Shown: piece after piece, positions 50,888 to 60,958 of the stretch
How the letters are laid out: every line of letters starts with the position of its first letter
Numbering within the stretch: the first letter of the stretch is position 1
Source: Litorimonas sp964511495
GTDB lineage: Bacteria; Pseudomonadota; Alphaproteobacteria; Caulobacterales; Maricaulaceae
Length of the DNA: 64,000 nucleotides
Direction: 5' to 3'
Assembly: GCA_964511495.1 (NCBI GenBank)
Contig: CAZEFT010000006.1
Location: forward strand, 1-64,000
Notes under the pieces: generated by a model
Told to the model about the DNA's origin: nothing
The model's input: the letters and a program-made list of their open reading frames with translations, nothing else
Database searches by the model: none
Program-made: the position numbers and the translations under genes

Positions 50888-52681
50888 TTATTCTGATGCG
50901 ATAATTTCTAAGAAAGCATCACCAAATCGGGCAAATTTTGTTTCGCCCACCCCAGATATGCCCAGCATGCCTTCACGAGATGTTGGGCGTTTTGCGACCA
51001 TATCCATGAGAGTGGCGTCCGAAAAGACGACGAAAGCGGGTTTACCTATCGTTCGGGCCAAATCTGAACGTAGCGCTTTCAGCTTTATCATCAAGGCTTG
51101 GTCCTCATCCGACATATCGGCCTGTTTCTGCGCCCGCGACTGACGTTCAGCTTTAGCCGTTGACTTAAGCGGCGGGCGAATGAAAAATTCTTCGGCTTCA
51201 CTCATTACCGCATCGGCTTTTTCTGTCAGGGTCAAAGCACCATAGCGGGAAATATCCATGCTTAAAAGTCCGCGCGCCACGGCCTGTCGAATGAGCGCCT
51301 GAAGAAACGCTTTGCCGAACATCTTTCCACTTGCATAGGATGGTAATTGATCATGGCCAAGGTCTTGAATACGCGCAGTCTCATCGCCTCTGGCGACGGC
51401 GACAATATGCGCTGCGCCAAATCTTTGTCCAGTCTGCGCAATCGTTGCAAAGATAATTCTAGCCGCATCAGAAGCGTTAATTTGCTCTGGCGGGTTCAGA
51501 CAATTATCACAATTCCCACAAGGGGCGACCGTTTCTCCAAAATAGTGCAATAGGGCCTGTTTGCGGCAATCTGTGGTCTCACAATACCCAATCAGCGCAT
51601 CCAGACGTTTAAATTCCCGCATTTGATGGTCACGTTCACTCCCGTCATTTTGAATAAATTGCCGGCGCATGCGGATATCATCCAAACCAAAAAGAAGTGC
51701 GGTTTCGGCCGCTTGACCGTCGCGCCCGGCCCGACCAATTTCCTGATAATAGGCCTCCATCGAAGCAGGCAAATTAACGTGATAAACAAAACGGATATCG
51801 GGTTTGTCGATCCCCATCCCAAACGCAATCGTGGCCACCATGATAACACCCGGTTCGGCCATGAAACGTTCCAAATTTTCATAACGGTCTTCTGATGTCA
51901 TCCCAGCGTGATATGGCAGAGCGTTATAGCCCGATTGACACAAAGATTTGGCGTAAGTTTCCGTGCTCTTACGCGACAGACAATACACTATACCGCTTTG
52001 TCCTTTTTGCTGACTCAATAAGTTATTGAGCTGACGCGGGCGATTATCGACAGGCATAACGGCGAGGGACAAATTCGGCCTATCAAAACCATGCACTATG
52101 ATCTCCCCACTGCTTCCAAAAAGCTGCTGCGCGATGTCATCCCGCGTGGCTTCATCCGCTGTAGCCGTAAAAGCTGCAACATTTGTATCGGGAAAGAGTT
52201 GATGCAAACGGCTCAAATCCGCATATTCAGGACGAAAAGCTGGCCCCCATTTGGACACACAATGCGCTTCATCAATCACAAATAAAGAAGGCTTGAGGGC
52301 CTTCATCGCTGATAACATGCGACCCGTCATGAGACGTTCCGGTGAGACATAGAGGATCTTGCTCCGTCCAGTTGTTACGTCCCGCCATTGGGTGATATTT
52401 TCATCACGCCTTTGACCAGAGTGAAGACAAGAGGCCATAATCCCATTTGCCCGTAGCCCCGCCACTTGGTTATCCATTAAGGCCACCAGAGGAGAAATCA
52501 CGACTGTTGGCCCGTCTAATATTTGCGACGGCACTTGATAGCACAGAGACTTCCCCGCCCCCGTTGGCATAACGGCCAACACACGACGCCCTTTCAGGAT
52601 ACGCTCAATAATCCCCGCTTGTCCGGGACGGAAATCGTCGAACCCAAACCTTGAATGCAAAATTTCGTGCGGGGAAACCAT
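50888..52681 (-). CDS. recQ: ATP-dependent DNA helicase RecQ
   Basis: A 597-residue 3'-5' helicase. Walker A MPTGAGKSLCYQ (about residues 38-49), DEAHC box, motif LVALMDN, motif VI QEIGRAGRDG, the zinc-binding Cys cluster (CETTDCRKQALLHYF and CGNCDNC) and a C-terminal HRDC-type domain (RSDLARTIGKPAFVVFSDATL through ISGVGETKFARFG). The ATG at 52681 starts a canonical RecQ N-terminus; a TTG at 52729 would add sixteen residues without clear homology. Length is normal. No recF/recO neighbours. Confidence 0.95.
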   Translation of the reverse strand: MVSPHEILHSRFGFDDFRPGQAGIIERILKGRRVLAVMPTGAGKSLCYQVPSQILDGPTVVISPLVALMDNQVAGLRANGIMASCLHSGQRRDENITQWRDVTTGRSKILYVSPERLMTGRMLSAMKALKPSLFVIDEAHCVSKWGPAFRPEYADLSRLHQLFPDTNVAAFTATADEATRDDIAQQLFGSSGEIIVHGFDRPNLSLAVMPVDNRPRQLNNLLSQQKGQSGIVYCLSRKSTETYAKSLCQSGYNALPYHAGMTSEDRYENLERFMAEPGVIMVATIAFGMGIDKPDIRFVYHVNLPASMEAYYQEIGRAGRDGQAAETALLFGLDDIRMRRQFIQNDGSERDHQMREFKRLDALIGYCETTDCRKQALLHYFGETVAPCGNCDNCLNPPEQINASDAARIIFATIAQTGQRFGAAHIVAVARGDETARIQDLGHDQLPSYASGKMFGKAFLQALIRQAVARGLLSMDISRYGALTLTEKADAVMSEAEEFFIRPPLKSTAKAERQSRAQKQADMSDEDQALMIKLKALRSDLARTIGKPAFVVFSDATLMDMVAKRPTSREGMLGISGVGETKFARFGDAFLEIIASE

Positions 52682-52809
52682 AGGCGTTCTGTTAGATTTT
52701 TCGACAGGCGTGACAAGCCTATTCTGCAAAGCGGCTCTGCATAAATATATCTCGCATCCCGAGCACTCAAAGGTTAAGGAGACGCCGGACTAATAGGAAA
52801 GATTTATCA

Positions 52810-54702
52810 ATGACGGAGAGCAGCGAAGTCGATGTCTCACGCAGTGGCGGAGCGGCCCTAGCCGCGCAAATCGAAGACGAGTCAGATAAGCGAGTCAAAG
52901 CGAAAACCGTCAGGCCTCTCAGACAGCTTTGGCCCTTTATCGCACACTATCCGGGCTTGGTTATCGGGTTTATCATTTTCCTTGTTCTCGCAGCAGCGAT
53001 GCAACTCTCTATCGGCTTGGCGGTAAAAGTGATTGCGGATTGCGGTTTCGTCGGAGATGGAAATGTCGCTGATTTCTGCCGCACACTCGCCGTGGGTGAT
53101 GTGAGCGAAATGAGCTCCTATTTCAAATTTGCAATATTAATCGGTTTGGGCGCAGCAATTTTCGGCGCGTTACGATTTTATTTCATCAGCGTCCTCGGCC
53201 AACGTGTTATCGCCGACCTGCGTAAAGCTGTCTATGATCGCTTGACCCGCCTTAGTCCCGAATTTTTCGAACGTGTCCATACGGGTGAAGTTTTATCGCG
53301 ATTAACAACCGATACCACATTGATTGAAAGTGTGATTGGGTCGACCGTATCTTTCGCTATTCGGTCCATTGCGACGAGCTTTGGCGCGCTCGTCATCATG
53401 TTTTTTATCAGCTGGAAATTGACCCTCATGGTGTTGGCTATCGGCCCTATTATCATTGTTCCGGCCATCATTATCAGCCGACGCATTCGAACACTCTCGC
53501 GCTCCAGTCAGGATAATTTGGCGTCGGCCTCTTCTCGAGCCGGAGAAAGCCTCGGCGCGATACAAACCGTGCAAGCCTTCACACGCGAAGCCAAAGAGCG
53601 GCGCGATTTTTCTAATTCCGTCGAACAGACTTATATCGCCCACCGCAAACGTATCGCCGTGCGGAGTTTCATGACCTTGATCATTTTTGGTCTGGGAATG
53701 ACAGGGATGATCGGCGTTTTCTGGTTTGGTGTGAACGAGTTCACACAATTCAAGCAGAGTGGTGGTGAAACCGGTATTACGGGCGGTGATATCGGGGCCT
53801 TTTTAATCTACGCTTTCAGCGTCGTCTCCGGTGTCGGTTTCCTCACAGGGACATGGACAGAACTTTTACGCGCGTCTGGCGCGACCGAACGCGTCATGGA
53901 ACTTTTGGGTGAAGAGCCCAAGATTATTGCCCCACCCCATGCAAAGCCCTTATCGAAAACCACGGGTGAGATTGCATTTGAAGGCATCACCTTTAGTTAC
54001 CCTTCGCGTCCTACCGAACAGGCTCTGCATGATATCCATCTGCAGGTGAAACCGGGTGAAACGGTTGCGCTTGTCGGGCCGTCTGGAGCTGGCAAGTCGA
54101 CAATCTTCCAACTACTTTTACGCTTCTATGATGCTCAATCGGGGACGATTACTTTGGACGGAATATCCGTCAAAGATGTGTCACCTCAAGATTTGCGCAA
54201 ACAATTTGCCATTGTTCAGCAAAACACACCGCTATTTTCAGGGTCGGCCATGGAAAATATTCGTTACGGACGTGAAGGCGCGAGTGACGAAGAGGTTATC
54301 ACAGCCGCAAAAGCCGCTTTCGCTCATGATTTCATCGAAAAACTGCCTGATGGTTATCAGACTAATTTAGGCGAAGGCGCGGTGACACTCTCAGGTGGCC
54401 AAAGGCAGCGCCTCGCCATTGCTCGTGCTATTTTACGCGATGCCCCTGTTCTGCTCTTGGACGAGGCCACGAGTGCGCTCGATGCGGAAAGTGAGCAGGC
54501 CGTTCAGAAAGCGTTTGAAGCCATGTCTGAAACAAAAACCACTTTGGTCATCGCCCATCGGCTGGCAACCGTCAAAAAAGCGGACCGCATTATCGTAATG
54601 GATGAAGGCCGTATTGTTGAAACAGGTGACCATGACAGCCTTGTGAAACAAAATGGGCTCTATGCGCGGCTAGCGTCCCTTCAATTTAGTACGGGTCGTT
54701 AA
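52810..54702 (+). CDS. ABC exporter (fused permease-ATPase, MsbA/MdlB type)
   Basis: A 630-residue half transporter. Six membrane segments lie at about residues 40-350 (for example FIIFLVLAAAMQLSIGLAVKV). The ATPase domain has Walker A GPSGAGKST (about 422-430), signature LSGGQRQR (about 528-535), Walker B LLLDEATSALD (about 547-557) and H-loop IAHRLATV. It would work as a homodimer to export lipids, drugs or peptides. No partner gene is adjacent. It diverges from recQ with 128 bp between. Confidence 0.92.
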   Translation: MTESSEVDVSRSGGAALAAQIEDESDKRVKAKTVRPLRQLWPFIAHYPGLVIGFIIFLVLAAAMQLSIGLAVKVIADCGFVGDGNVADFCRTLAVGDVSEMSSYFKFAILIGLGAAIFGALRFYFISVLGQRVIADLRKAVYDRLTRLSPEFFERVHTGEVLSRLTTDTTLIESVIGSTVSFAIRSIATSFGALVIMFFISWKLTLMVLAIGPIIIVPAIIISRRIRTLSRSSQDNLASASSRAGESLGAIQTVQAFTREAKERRDFSNSVEQTYIAHRKRIAVRSFMTLIIFGLGMTGMIGVFWFGVNEFTQFKQSGGETGITGGDIGAFLIYAFSVVSGVGFLTGTWTELLRASGATERVMELLGEEPKIIAPPHAKPLSKTTGEIAFEGITFSYPSRPTEQALHDIHLQVKPGETVALVGPSGAGKSTIFQLLLRFYDAQSGTITLDGISVKDVSPQDLRKQFAIVQQNTPLFSGSAMENIRYGREGASDEEVITAAKAAFAHDFIEKLPDGYQTNLGEGAVTLSGGQRQRLAIARAILRDAPVLLLDEATSALDAESEQAVQKAFEAMSETKTTLVIAHRLATVKKADRIIVMDEGRIVETGDHDSLVKQNGLYARLASLQFSTGR

Positions 54703-54717
54703 TCGCTCGGAATATTA

Positions 54718-55761
54718 TCAGAGGCCATGACCTTTGACCAAAGTCGGGACGCGCGCCAGAATATCGTGTGAGGTCATATAGAGGACGGAACCGTCCGCGC
54801 CGCCAAAGGTCACATTCGCAATTCTCTTGCCTGTACGGATAAGCCCCAAACGCTTCCCCTCAGGCGTGAGGATAATCACGCCGCCAGGCCCTGTCACATA
54901 AAGACGACCTTCGGTATCGACAGCCATGCCATCCGCATTTCCAACCTCACCTTTTGCGAAATCAGCCGTGGCATCGAAAAGCGTCTTCCCTTCGCTGACA
55001 TCACCGCTCGCGGAAACGGGATAAGCCTTCCAAATCGCGTTTTCTGGATCTGAATTGGCAACATATAAAGTCCGTTCATCAGGTGATAAAATAATCCCGT
55101 TAGGACGGGTTAGGCTGTCATCAATCAGTTTTACGTCGCCATTCGGATAAAAGGCATAGACTCCGTTAAATGGAATTTCCTTTGCCTCAGACTCGTCCTG
55201 CCCTTTCAAGCCGTAGGGCGGATCTGTGAAGAAAATAATCCCATTAGAATGCAGCACAGCATCATTCGGACTGTTGAATTGTTTACCGTCAAATTTCTCC
55301 ACCAAGAGGCGTTTCTCTTTAGTTTTTAAATTCAACGCGTAAAGACCCCGTGATCCATGATCCGGTAATAAAATCTCTTCATCATTTAAACGAATGAGGC
55401 CATTGGCACCGGCTGAACTTGTATAGGCTGGCACGGGTTCAGCATGGCCCGATGGGTTCAAAAATTCACTCAGCCCCTCGCCATCTTTGTAAGTCCAAAT
55501 CACATTACCCGGCACATCTGTGAACAGTAATCGGTCCTGTTCGGCAATCCAAACTGGCCCCTCTGACCAACCGAAACTACCGCCAAGGTTTTCAACTTTC
55601 GCATCAGGTGACACAATGCCCGGAACCACCATCTCAATCGCGCCAATAGCTTCAATCTCGGCAATTTCTGTCTCTACCGAAGGTTTTTCGTCAACCGCTG
55701 GTGAAGGCTGACAGGCCCATAATGCAACCGTGCATAAGCTAAGCAGAAGACGTTTTTTCAT
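54718..55761 (-). CDS. SMP-30/gluconolactonase-like lipoprotein
   Basis: A 347-residue exported beta-propeller. Lipobox LWAC (Cys16) marks it as a lipoprotein. SEGPVWIAEQDRLLFTDVPGNVIW is the family's first Glu-containing blade, NSPNDAVLHSNGIIFFTDPPYG supplies Asn/Asp, and EVGNADGMAVDTEGRLYV the last metal-site Asp. Such enzymes open gluconolactone to gluconate, using calcium or zinc. The following gene is glucokinase and the Entner-Doudoroff operon, suggesting periplasmic oxidation of glucose. It lies 21 bp downstream of glk in the same direction. Confidence 0.9.
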   Translation of the reverse strand: MKKRLLLSLCTVALWACQPSPAVDEKPSVETEIAEIEAIGAIEMVVPGIVSPDAKVENLGGSFGWSEGPVWIAEQDRLLFTDVPGNVIWTYKDGEGLSEFLNPSGHAEPVPAYTSSAGANGLIRLNDEEILLPDHGSRGLYALNLKTKEKRLLVEKFDGKQFNSPNDAVLHSNGIIFFTDPPYGLKGQDESEAKEIPFNGVYAFYPNGDVKLIDDSLTRPNGIILSPDERTLYVANSDPENAIWKAYPVSASGDVSEGKTLFDATADFAKGEVGNADGMAVDTEGRLYVTGPGGVIILTPEGKRLGLIRTGKRIANVTFGGADGSVLYMTSHDILARVPTLVKGHGL

Positions 55762-55782
55762 AATATGCCCTTAAGATATATT

Positions 55783-56760
55783 CTAATTCAAGACCATGGC
55801 CGCTGCGCCGTAAAGCGCAACAAAATGGGCTTTGATTAACCGCACCGGAATGTCTTTGACGAACCATGATCCATGGCCCCGATCTCTGAAACGTTCCGTA
55901 AAATCCGACTCTGCCAAGAAAGGGGCTATATGACGTGACACGCCCCCGCCTAAAACGACGCCACCTGACGCCCCCATCGTCAGGGCCGCATTTCCGGCAA
56001 AGCCGCCCAACATATTGCAGAATGTGACTACAGTCAGCCGCGCAATAGATTTGGGATTAGCCTCAGCTGCCGCAACAATTTCATCAGCCTTATTAAATAT
56101 AGGCGTGTCACCCGTCACCGCACAAATTGCACGGTAAAGCCGCGGCAACCCGGGGCCAGAAATCAGGCTTTCAGCCGAGACATAAGGCATTTGTGTCAAT
56201 TGATAGGCTAAAACTTCACGCTCCAATTGGCTTTGTGGCGCAAATGACACATGACCACCTTCCGTTGGAATAATACGCAAAGGCTCGCCGGGAATGATGC
56301 AGGATATCCCTAACCCCGTCCCGGGTCCCATAACGGCAACAGGCTTGCTGTAATTGACCTTACCCGGCATCAGAATGTCAAAACCATCATCAGGAATAAC
56401 GGTCGCGCCATTCGCCATGGCAACAAAATCGTTTAAAACGACAACATCGTCAAAGCCGAATGTTTTGTGCAAATCCGACTCGGAGATAATCCAATCCACA
56501 TTTGTCATGCGAATTTCATTGTCAAATTTAGGGCCCGCAAAAGCGAAAGCTGCGCGTTTGGGCGTAATCTTTTGATCGTCCAAATAGACCTTGACGGCCT
56601 CATTAAAATGCTTGAACTCATTCACCGCGAAACGTTCGGAATGGTGCAGTTCAATCGTCCCAGTTCCATTACGCTCGGCCAAGGCGAAACGACAATTGGT
56701 TCCACCGACATCTCCGACTAATGTTGGGCCAGCTAGGGCATTATTCATATTGACCTTCAT
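55783..56760 (-). CDS. glk: Glucokinase
   Basis: A 325-residue bacterial glucokinase of the Glk (non-ROK) type. The phosphate loop LVGDVGGTNCRFAL (about residues 13-26), catalytic Asp in VVLNDFVAMANG (about 105-116), and AVMGPGTGLGISCI are present. It phosphorylates glucose for the Entner-Doudoroff route. The ATG at 56760 lies 2 bp after the edd stop and near-overlap suggests translational coupling; an upstream frame into edd was not used. Confidence 0.96.
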   Translation of the reverse strand: MKVNMNNALAGPTLVGDVGGTNCRFALAERNGTGTIELHHSERFAVNEFKHFNEAVKVYLDDQKITPKRAAFAFAGPKFDNEIRMTNVDWIISESDLHKTFGFDDVVVLNDFVAMANGATVIPDDGFDILMPGKVNYSKPVAVMGPGTGLGISCIIPGEPLRIIPTEGGHVSFAPQSQLEREVLAYQLTQMPYVSAESLISGPGLPRLYRAICAVTGDTPIFNKADEIVAAAEANPKSIARLTVVTFCNMLGGFAGNAALTMGASGGVVLGGGVSRHIAPFLAESDFTERFRDRGHGSWFVKDIPVRLIKAHFVALYGAAAMVLN

Positions 56761-56762
56761 GA

Positions 56763-58616
56763 TTATACGCCCCCTTTTCTTTGCGCCCATTCGGGGTTAC
56801 CCAAAACCGAAGCCCCCGCTTCCGCGTGATCGGCACGCTCTCTTAAAGGCGCAAACATATTCATACCCAATGTCGAGAGGTTGGTTGCCTTAGGCATTAT
56901 CGCAGAAGCACGGGTTTCCAAATCTTCCACGCCCACAACATTAATACGTCCTTCGCCCGCATCCAAACGCACAATATCCCCTGTCTTAATTTTGGATATT
57001 GGCCCACCATGCAAAGCTTCGGGATGCATATGGATGGCCGCAGGCACTTTACCCGAAGCCCCTGACATACGTCCATCCGTGACGAGAGCGACCTTAAAGC
57101 CTTTATCCTGCAGGGCTCCCAAAACCGGCGTCAATTTATGTAATTCCGGCATACCATTCGCCGCCGGACCTTGGAAACGAATAACGGCCACAAAGTCACG
57201 TTCCAATTTCCCTGCTTTGTGTAGATCCATCAAGTCATTTTGATGGTCGATGACAATGGCCGGAGCTTCAACAACCCAGTGCTCACGCTTGACTGCAGAG
57301 ACCTTCATCACGCCGCGTCCGACATTGCCGCTCATCAAACGCAAGCCGCCATCTTCGCGGAAAGGCGTCTTAACAGAACCTAATATCTCTTTATCCAGAC
57401 TATCAGTGGGGCCCTTACGGTAGATGACAGGATCAGGATCAGCATGGGTATTCTTAATAGGCTCGCGCGTATATTCGTGCAGACCGTCGCCACCTGCCAC
57501 CGTTTTCACATCCGTATGCAGCAGGCCGGAGTCAATTAATTCGTGAATGAGATAGGCCATACCGCCCGCGGCATGGAAATGATTGACGTCGGAAATACCG
57601 TTTGGATAGATTTTGCAGATCAGCGGTACAGCTTTTGAAATATCGGCATAATCATCCCAATCTATCAAGACCCCGGCAGAGCGGGCAATGGCGGATAAAT
57701 GAATTGTCAAATTCGTCGAACCACCGGTCGCCATTAATCCAACCAATCCGTTCACAATCGCCTTTTCATCAATGATGTCACAGGCCGGCGTAAAATCTTC
57801 GCCCATATTGGTAATCTGAATCAGACGGCGTGTTGTTTGCGCCGTGATCGCATCGCGCAAAGGCGTATTGGGATGAACAAAGGAGGCCCCGGGCAATTGC
57901 ATGCCCATAATTTCCATTAACATTTGATTCGTATTGGCCGTCCCATAAAATGTGCAAGTACCGGGCGCATGGTAGGAGGCACTTTCAGCGGCCAGCAATT
58001 CCTCTCGTCCGACTTTACCTTCGGCAAATAATTGGCGGACGCGCGCTTTTTCAGGGTTTGTAATTCCTGATGGCATCGGCCCCGCAGGTGCAAATATTTG
58101 TGGCAAATAGCCATAGCGCAGAGCGGCAATCATCAGGCCGGGGACGATTTTATCGCACACCCCTAAGTGAATTACGCCATCAAACATATCATGCGAAAGG
58201 GCAACCGCCGTAGAGTAAGCAATAATATCGCGAGAAAAGAGCGACAGTTCCATACCGTCTTGACCTTGGGTGACGCCGTCACACATGGCCGGAACACCGC
58301 CCGCGACCTGTGCTGTCGCACCATTTCGGCGAGCCGCATGTTTGATAATTGACGGAAAGTTTTCAAAGGGCTGATGCGCGGAGAGCATATCATTATAAGC
58401 CGTCACGATGCCAAGATTGGCCCATTTCGCCCCTAATATTTCCGTCTTTTCCAAAATGGGGCAAGCCGCACTGGCATGGGCAATATTCCCTTCCGTCAGA
58501 CGTTTTCGGCGGGGTCCTGGGCGTATATTGGCTTTACAGTCATCCAAATAAGCCGCCCGCATAGTTTTGGAGCGTTCGATAATGCGCTGTGTTACATCCT
58601 GAATAATTGGATTCAT
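56763..58616 (-). CDS. edd: Phosphogluconate dehydratase
   Basis: A 617-residue Fe-S dehydratase turning 6-phosphogluconate into KDPG, the first committed Entner-Doudoroff step. GGVPAMCDGVTQGQDGMELS (about residues 102-121), TCTFYGTANTNQM, ATGGSTNLTIHLSAIAR and VTDGRMSGASGKVPAAI carry the cluster Cys and dehydratase motifs of the IlvD/Edd family. Length matches Edd, longer than IlvD. It lies 3 bp after pgl. The KDPG aldolase gene (eda) is not in this window. Confidence 0.96.
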   Translation of the reverse strand: MNPIIQDVTQRIIERSKTMRAAYLDDCKANIRPGPRRKRLTEGNIAHASAACPILEKTEILGAKWANLGIVTAYNDMLSAHQPFENFPSIIKHAARRNGATAQVAGGVPAMCDGVTQGQDGMELSLFSRDIIAYSTAVALSHDMFDGVIHLGVCDKIVPGLMIAALRYGYLPQIFAPAGPMPSGITNPEKARVRQLFAEGKVGREELLAAESASYHAPGTCTFYGTANTNQMLMEIMGMQLPGASFVHPNTPLRDAITAQTTRRLIQITNMGEDFTPACDIIDEKAIVNGLVGLMATGGSTNLTIHLSAIARSAGVLIDWDDYADISKAVPLICKIYPNGISDVNHFHAAGGMAYLIHELIDSGLLHTDVKTVAGGDGLHEYTREPIKNTHADPDPVIYRKGPTDSLDKEILGSVKTPFREDGGLRLMSGNVGRGVMKVSAVKREHWVVEAPAIVIDHQNDLMDLHKAGKLERDFVAVIRFQGPAANGMPELHKLTPVLGALQDKGFKVALVTDGRMSGASGKVPAAIHMHPEALHGGPISKIKTGDIVRLDAGEGRINVVGVEDLETRASAIMPKATNLSTLGMNMFAPLRERADHAEAGASVLGNPEWAQRKGGV

Positions 58617-58619
58617 GAT

Positions 58620-59342
58620 CTAACCCTCCCCATGCGTAAACACATGTAATCGATCGCCCGCCGCACGCAAACTTGTCACCGGTGCATCATAAACATCTTT
58701 TGACGCACTCGCTTCCCACACTGTCTTTTTGGTCATGCCCGGTATTAAGAGGTAAATTGCCTTTGATGCCATGACACAGGCTAAACTGACCGTAATTCGG
58801 TCATCAAATCCACTCGCCCCTTTTTGTCCCGAAGCATCTTGCCAAAGAATATGCGACGCATTGTGCAAATCGAAAGCAGAGTTCAATGTCGGCGATTGCG
58901 GGAACCAAGAGGCCGTATGACCATCCGTCCCCATACCCATCACACAAATATCAATTTGTCCGCAAAAGGCCTTGTCAAAACGCTCATTGATGTCGACGGC
59001 ACCGGCTTTCGCCGTGGGCGCATCATTGACTAAACTGATAAAGCGTGCGGCCTTGGCCTTATTCTGCAAAAGGGTCTGTTTGATGAAGTCTGCATTAGAC
59101 CCCGGGGAGCCTTCCTCTATCCAACGTTCATCAACGAGGCTGACCGTCACCTTATCCCACGCAACGTTCATTTCGCTGAGAGCCTCATAGATCGGTTTGG
59201 GGCTAGAGCCACCTGAGACTAAAAGTGAAGCCTGCCCTCGTTTGACAATGGCCGATTTCAGGCTTGCCGCGATATGATCTGTTGCCTGATTCACATAATC
59301 AGACACCGTGTTTGCGACACTGTAATGGAACATTTGGGTCAT
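58620..59342 (-). CDS. pgl: 6-phosphogluconolactonase
   Basis: A 240-residue enzyme of the DevB/Pgl type (glucosamine-6-phosphate isomerase fold). LVSGGSSPKPIYEALSEM (about residues 38-55), SLVDERWIEEGSPGSN, CVMGMGTDGHTASWFPQ and RITVSLACVMASKAIYLLI are characteristic. It hydrolyses the lactone made by Zwf. The ATG at 59342 is 4 bp after the zwf stop; an upstream in-frame extension would overlap zwf by 80 bp and is rejected. Confidence 0.94.
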   Translation of the reverse strand: MTQMFHYSVANTVSDYVNQATDHIAASLKSAIVKRGQASLLVSGGSSPKPIYEALSEMNVAWDKVTVSLVDERWIEEGSPGSNADFIKQTLLQNKAKAARFISLVNDAPTAKAGAVDINERFDKAFCGQIDICVMGMGTDGHTASWFPQSPTLNSAFDLHNASHILWQDASGQKGASGFDDRITVSLACVMASKAIYLLIPGMTKKTVWEASASKDVYDAPVTSLRAAGDRLHVFTHGEG

Positions 59343-59346
59343 CCGC

Positions 59347-60843
59347 CTACTCGCTCGGAGACCAGCTATCGCCAATGACGGCGAGCATTTCGTCAGCGGC
59401 ACGGGGCCCATCTGATCCGGCAAAATATGGCATGGCTTCTTGATCTGTTTCAGCCCAAGCTTCCAGAATTCCGTCGCACCAACGCCACGCGGCTTCTACT
59501 TCGTCTCGACGCATAAAGAGGCTCAAATTACCGCGTACTACATCCATCAAGAGACGTTCATAGGCATCAGGATACCGCACAGTGAAATTATCGGCATAGG
59601 ACAAATTCAATGGTAAAGTCTTCAATCGCAATCCACCCGCTCCCGGCTCTTTAATTTCCATAAAGAGCTTTACAGCTTCATCGGGTTGGAGGCGAATAAC
59701 CAACTTATTCGGGTTAACCTTTGCGTCTCCAAAAATCGAATGGGGAACAGGTTTAAATTGAATAACAATTTCAGAGCGACGACTGTTCATTCGTTTTCCG
59801 GTGCGCAAATAAATCGGCACACCTGCCCAGCGCCAATTTTGAATTTCAGCTCTAATCGCGACAAAGGTTTCCGTATTACTCTCATCAACATCAAGGTCGA
59901 CCAGATATCCGTTCACGCTCTTACCTTTAATGCGGCCATTGGTATATTGCCCGCGCACGGTTCGGTCTTTCACGTTATCAACCGTAATACGCTCCAAAGC
60001 TCGGAGCACTTTGATTTTCTCCGTCCGAACATCATCGGCACCCAGAGAGGACGGCGCTTCCATTGTCGATAAGCAAAGTAATTGCAGCAGGTGATTCTGC
60101 ACCATATCGCGTAGAGCACCTGCTCCGTCATAATAAGCCCCCCGCCCTGATACGCCAATATCTTCAGCCACGGTGATCTCGATGTGCTCAATGGCATCAC
60201 TATTCCAAAGAGGCTCCAAAAGGATATTTCCGAACCGAAGGACAAGAAGGTTCTGAACCGTCTCTTTCCCGAGATAATGATCGATTCGATAAATCCGGTT
60301 TTCTTCGAAAACTCGCGCGACACCCTCATTGATCTCATGAGCGGATTCGAAATCAGTTCCGATAGGCTTTTCCAAAACGACGCGGGCTTTGTCATGCGCC
60401 AAACCTTCACGTTTCAACCCCTGACAAATATCGGCAAACATAGACGGTGGCATCGCCAGATAGAAAACACGGATTAGGTCATCAGATTGGGCGACGGCCT
60501 TTTTCAAGTCACTCCAATCCTTGTCCTTCATGACATCAATAGCGGTGTAATTTATAAGCGCACAAAATTCAGCCCAGCTTTCTTCGTTGAGCGTGTCTTT
60601 GCCTTCAAATTTGCAGTAATTTTCACGAATGATCTCAATAAACTCATCACGGCTGTGCTCACTACGAGACACGCCGATAATACGAGAGTTTTCGGGGATT
60701 TGGCCATCAACAAAACGGTGATACAAAGCCGGAAAAATCTTTCGCCGCGCCAGATCACCCGTCGCCCCAAAAATCACCATTTCAAATGGCGACACTGGCA
60801 CGAATGTCGAGCGGTCCAGTTTCTTAGTCTGAGCGTCGGACAC
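59347..60843 (-). CDS. zwf: Glucose-6-phosphate 1-dehydrogenase
   Basis: A 498-residue enzyme that oxidises glucose-6-phosphate with NADP+ or NAD+. The nucleotide fold IFGATGDLARRKIFPAL (about residues 24-40), the active-site RIDHYLGKETVQN (about 182-194) and RTGKRMNSRRSEIVIQFKPVP (about 356) are complete. GTG at 60843 has an AGGGAA site 9 bp upstream; a GTG at 60885 would add fourteen residues but has no spacing for its site. It heads the zwf-pgl-edd-glk operon, with a LacI-type operator 75 bp upstream. Confidence 0.96.
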   Translation of the reverse strand: MSDAQTKKLDRSTFVPVSPFEMVIFGATGDLARRKIFPALYHRFVDGQIPENSRIIGVSRSEHSRDEFIEIIRENYCKFEGKDTLNEESWAEFCALINYTAIDVMKDKDWSDLKKAVAQSDDLIRVFYLAMPPSMFADICQGLKREGLAHDKARVVLEKPIGTDFESAHEINEGVARVFEENRIYRIDHYLGKETVQNLLVLRFGNILLEPLWNSDAIEHIEITVAEDIGVSGRGAYYDGAGALRDMVQNHLLQLLCLSTMEAPSSLGADDVRTEKIKVLRALERITVDNVKDRTVRGQYTNGRIKGKSVNGYLVDLDVDESNTETFVAIRAEIQNWRWAGVPIYLRTGKRMNSRRSEIVIQFKPVPHSIFGDAKVNPNKLVIRLQPDEAVKLFMEIKEPGAGGLRLKTLPLNLSYADNFTVRYPDAYERLLMDVVRGNLSLFMRRDEVEAAWRWCDGILEAWAETDQEAMPYFAGSDGPRAADEMLAVIGDSWSPSE

Positions 60844-60917
60844 AGTTTTATTCCCTAATTTTACGCTGCCAGATACTGACAGCACCCCCTAAGTTTTCGT
60901 ACAAGATTAGAGTAAAA

Positions 60918-60933
60918 TTGACAGCGCTGTCAA
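60918..60933. promoter_or_regulatory. LacI-type operator TTGACAGCGCTGTCAA
   Basis: A perfect 16-bp palindrome in the 115-bp gap between the LacI gene stop and the zwf start. On the zwf strand its first six bases TTGACA can also serve as a -35 element, with a TAATC-like -10 about 17 bp downstream, so bound repressor would block the promoter. TGACAGCGCTGTCA cores are typical of LacI-family operators in proteobacteria. Confidence 0.8.
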
Positions 60934-60958
60934 ACGATTGCGCCTCTTTCCGACAGGT

